The position numbers and the translations under genes are program-made. Positions 62,221-64,000 of a DNA stretch of 64,000 bases are shown here, one piece after another; the first letter of the stretch is position 1, and every line of letters starts with the position of its first letter. Below the pieces are notes generated by a model. That model did no database searches, was not told the origin of the DNA, and saw only the letters and a list, made by a program, of their open reading frames with translations. This DNA comes from Litoribacter ruber (GTDB taxonomy: Bacteria > Bacteroidota > Bacteroidia > Cytophagales > Cyclobacteriaceae): assembly GCF_018500185.1 (NCBI RefSeq), contig NZ_JAHBGI010000001.1, positions 248,001-312,000 of the forward strand, given 5' to 3'.

Positions 62221-63150
62221 ATGAAAGTTTTATTTGTGAGTAGGTCGAAGACGGGGAGTCCGCATGCTTTTGTGAGGGAGCAGGCGGAAGTGTTGACGGA
62301 GAATTTTGAGATAGAGATCGACCATTTTTTAATCTCTGAGGGCGGCCTGAAAGGGTATTTTAAAGCAGCCCGTAGAATTGCAGCCTATCTTAAAAACCAT
62401 CCTGTAGATCTTGTACATGTCCACTACGGCCTATCAGCCTTACCGGTGGTATTGGGCAAGATCTTCAGGATGCACAATAAGAAAATGGTGATCACCTATC
62501 ACGGAAGTGATATCAACAAGTCAAACGAGCGGATAGTGTCCCTGTTTGCTTCCAAATTCTCGAGTTACAATATATTGGTATCCAATAGGATGGAGCAATT
62601 TTTTAAGAAAGATTACCAAGTAATCCCATGTGGTGTGGATATTGATATCGATACCAACTATAGGGACCTGGTGCGGAAAGAGAAAGGTTGGGGCAAAAAC
62701 GACTTTGTCATCCTGTTTAGCAATAGTTTTGAAAGACTTGAAAAAGACCCAGATTTTGCCAAAAAAGTCGTAGAGGAATTTAGAAAGAAAACTTCCAAAA
62801 ATGTGCATTTTCTGGAGTTGAAAGGCTATAACCGTGCTCAGCTTACCCAGCTGATGCAAGCCGCTGACGTGATGCTCATGTGCAGCATCATGGAAGGAAG
62901 TCCCCAAATCATCAAAGAATCAATATTGAACTCACTTCCCGTGCTATCTAATGACGTGGGCGAGGTGAAATTGATCTGTAATGAGGTAGATAACTGCCAT
63001 ATAGTGGATAAAACGGTAGAAGCCTATTGTGAGGTACTGGAGCAGATGGCTCAAGAACCCCATAGGATTATGAACCGCCAGCCGCTTCTTGCCGAATACG
63101 ACAATAAAGTAATTGCCCAAAAGATTTTTGCCATTTATCAAAGCGTATAA
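62221..63150 (+). CDS. GT4-type glycosyltransferase 3
   Basis: GT-B glycosyltransferase of 309 residues, shorter than the neighbours. N-terminal VSRSKTGSPHAFVREQAEVL, the acceptor-domain segment LVHVHYGLSALPVVLGKIF, YHGSDINKS, and C-terminal SIMEGSPQIIKESILNSLPVL with the Glu pair. It starts four bases after the preceding gene. Confidence 0.88.
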   Translation: MKVLFVSRSKTGSPHAFVREQAEVLTENFEIEIDHFLISEGGLKGYFKAARRIAAYLKNHPVDLVHVHYGLSALPVVLGKIFRMHNKKMVITYHGSDINKSNERIVSLFASKFSSYNILVSNRMEQFFKKDYQVIPCGVDIDIDTNYRDLVRKEKGWGKNDFVILFSNSFERLEKDPDFAKKVVEEFRKKTSKNVHFLELKGYNRAQLTQLMQAADVMLMCSIMEGSPQIIKESILNSLPVLSNDVGEVKLICNEVDNCHIVDKTVEAYCEVLEQMAQEPHRIMNRQPLLAEYDNKVIAQKIFAIYQSV

Positions 63151-63190
63151 CAGGGCCCATTGGCTTTGATTTTTAACTATTATCCAGACG

Positions 63191-64000
63191 ATGAAAATAT
63201 TAATCGACATAAAACACCCTGCCCAATTGAATCTGTTCAAAGGTCTTTCAAGAGACCTGGAAAAGGAGGGTTGGGAAGTGACCATTTGTTATTTGGAAAG
63301 AGGGAAGCTCCCAAAAATCATTCAGCGGGAATACCAGGGCTTTCACACCGTGCCGGTGGGAAGTAGTAAAGGTACCAAATGGTCCATCATGTGGGATGGA
63401 AATGTGAAGCGAACCTTCACCTTTCTGAATATGATCAGAAAAAACAAATATGACATCTGCATAGCAGCCAGCAGTATTCCACTAGCCTTGGCCGGAAGGC
63501 TGAGCGGTGTGCCGGTGATCCAGTTTTATGATGATCCAGAGCGGGGGAAAATCAATACCATAAACGCCAAGCTTTCCAAGCAGCTGTTTTTCCCTCCAAT
63601 TGTGGAAAAAGACAAGAAGACAAGCATCTTTAACTGTCTTAAGGAATGGAGTTATTTGAGCCCTAACAGGTTTAAGCCGGATCCGTCTATACTGGAAAAA
63701 TATGGCTTGAAGCCTAATGAATATGTTTTTGTGAGGGAAGTGAGCAACAAATCCTTCAACTACTATGACCAGGATGATGCGATTGTTTGCAAATTTTCTC
63801 CAAAAATGGACCCTAAGGCAAAGGTTTTGCTATCCTTGGAGGATAAAACCATTGCGGATAAATTCCCGAAGCACTGGACAATTTTGGAAGAACCGGTGGG
63901 AGATATCCACTCCCTAATTTATTATAGCAAGCTTGTGATTTCCTCAGGAGACAGCATGGCCCGTGAAGGAGCCATGCTGGGCGTGCCAAGTGTGTATTGC
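63191..64000 (+). CDS. DUF354-type glycosyltransferase-like protein (partial)
   Basis: The first 270 codons of a GT-B-like protein continue past the window edge. It begins MKILIDIKHPAQLNLFKGL, the N-terminal signature of the DUF354 family, and ends in SSGDSMAREGAMLGVPSVY, a donor-binding motif of GT-B enzymes. It begins 40 bases after the preceding glycosyltransferase gene and is on the same strand, so it is probably the next step of the same pathway. Confidence 0.8.
   Translation, partial: MKILIDIKHPAQLNLFKGLSRDLEKEGWEVTICYLERGKLPKIIQREYQGFHTVPVGSSKGTKWSIMWDGNVKRTFTFLNMIRKNKYDICIAASSIPLALAGRLSGVPVIQFYDDPERGKINTINAKLSKQLFFPPIVEKDKKTSIFNCLKEWSYLSPNRFKPDPSILEKYGLKPNEYVFVREVSNKSFNYYDQDDAIVCKFSPKMDPKAKVLLSLEDKTIADKFPKHWTILEEPVGDIHSLIYYSKLVISSGDSMAREGAMLGVPSVYC

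Overview
The window looks like a chromosomal segment of a Bacteroidota bacterium, most likely Cytophagales / Cyclobacteriaceae-type. The reasons are the many SPII lipoproteins with six-bladed beta-propeller-like sequences, a fused E1 alpha/beta branched-chain 2-oxoacid dehydrogenase, a PafA-type alkaline phosphatase, Bacteroidota-style promoters (TTG/TTTG, about 19-20 nt, TAnnTTTG), weak Shine-Dalgarno sequences, and REP-like intergenic repeats. The taxonomic call is inference; no rRNA or tRNA gene was recognised.

Region by region. 1-2375: a minus-strand stress operon (MarR regulator, YceI protein, MhqO-like ring-cleaving dioxygenase, MhqD-like esterase cut by the window edge) with candidate operators. 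2576-4159: secreted amidohydrolase. 4272-5017: HepT/MntA (HEPN/MNT) toxin-antitoxin pair. 4998-9022: ABC permease and ATPase divergent from a TesA-like lipoprotein esterase, the tesA-ybbA-ybbP arrangement. 9104-10413: a DUF4143 AAA+ ATPase bracketed by paired palindromes. 11672-15930: sbcDC. 16059-17871: RlpA-like protein and a lipoprotein. 18176-25906: RND efflux adaptor and two tandem RND permeases, with a 522 bp repeat-filled gap after the adaptor. 25911-26895: REP hairpin units around a REP-associated tyrosine transposase. 26977-32229: a cluster of propeller-like lipoproteins with a diheme cytochrome c peroxidase inside it. 32267-38133: DUF4382-like lipoprotein, fused E1 dehydrogenase, AraC regulator with a metal-binding-like N-terminus, a small secreted protein and an ABC1/UbiB kinase. 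38157-38440: an antitoxin-like gene with only the first 27 codons of a PIN toxin. 38543-46469: HtpG, homogentisate dioxygenase, a Y1-transposase-like protein without its catalytic tyrosine, PafA phosphatase and an aminopeptidase P. 46863-49250: MBOAT O-acyltransferase plus SGNH-like partner. 49275-52156: UPF0316 membrane protein, MFS transporter and ferrochelatase. 52620-64000: an exopolysaccharide locus (OPX export lipoprotein, Wzc tyrosine kinase, Wzx flippase, Wzy polymerase, three GT4 glycosyltransferases, a ParB/Srx-like protein, and a DUF354 protein running off the end).

The genes fall into functional groups: quinone/aromatic stress and homogentisate breakdown, envelope export and efflux, DNA end processing (SbcCD), two toxin-antitoxin loci (one decayed), and surface polysaccharide assembly. 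Much of the unexplained structure is intergenic: five copies of a CACGAAG/CGCGGAGAAA-type dispersed repeat, the REP array, and the duplicated palindromes around the DUF4143 gene. Of these, the DUF4143 unit is the best candidate for an undescribed mobile or self-regulating element.
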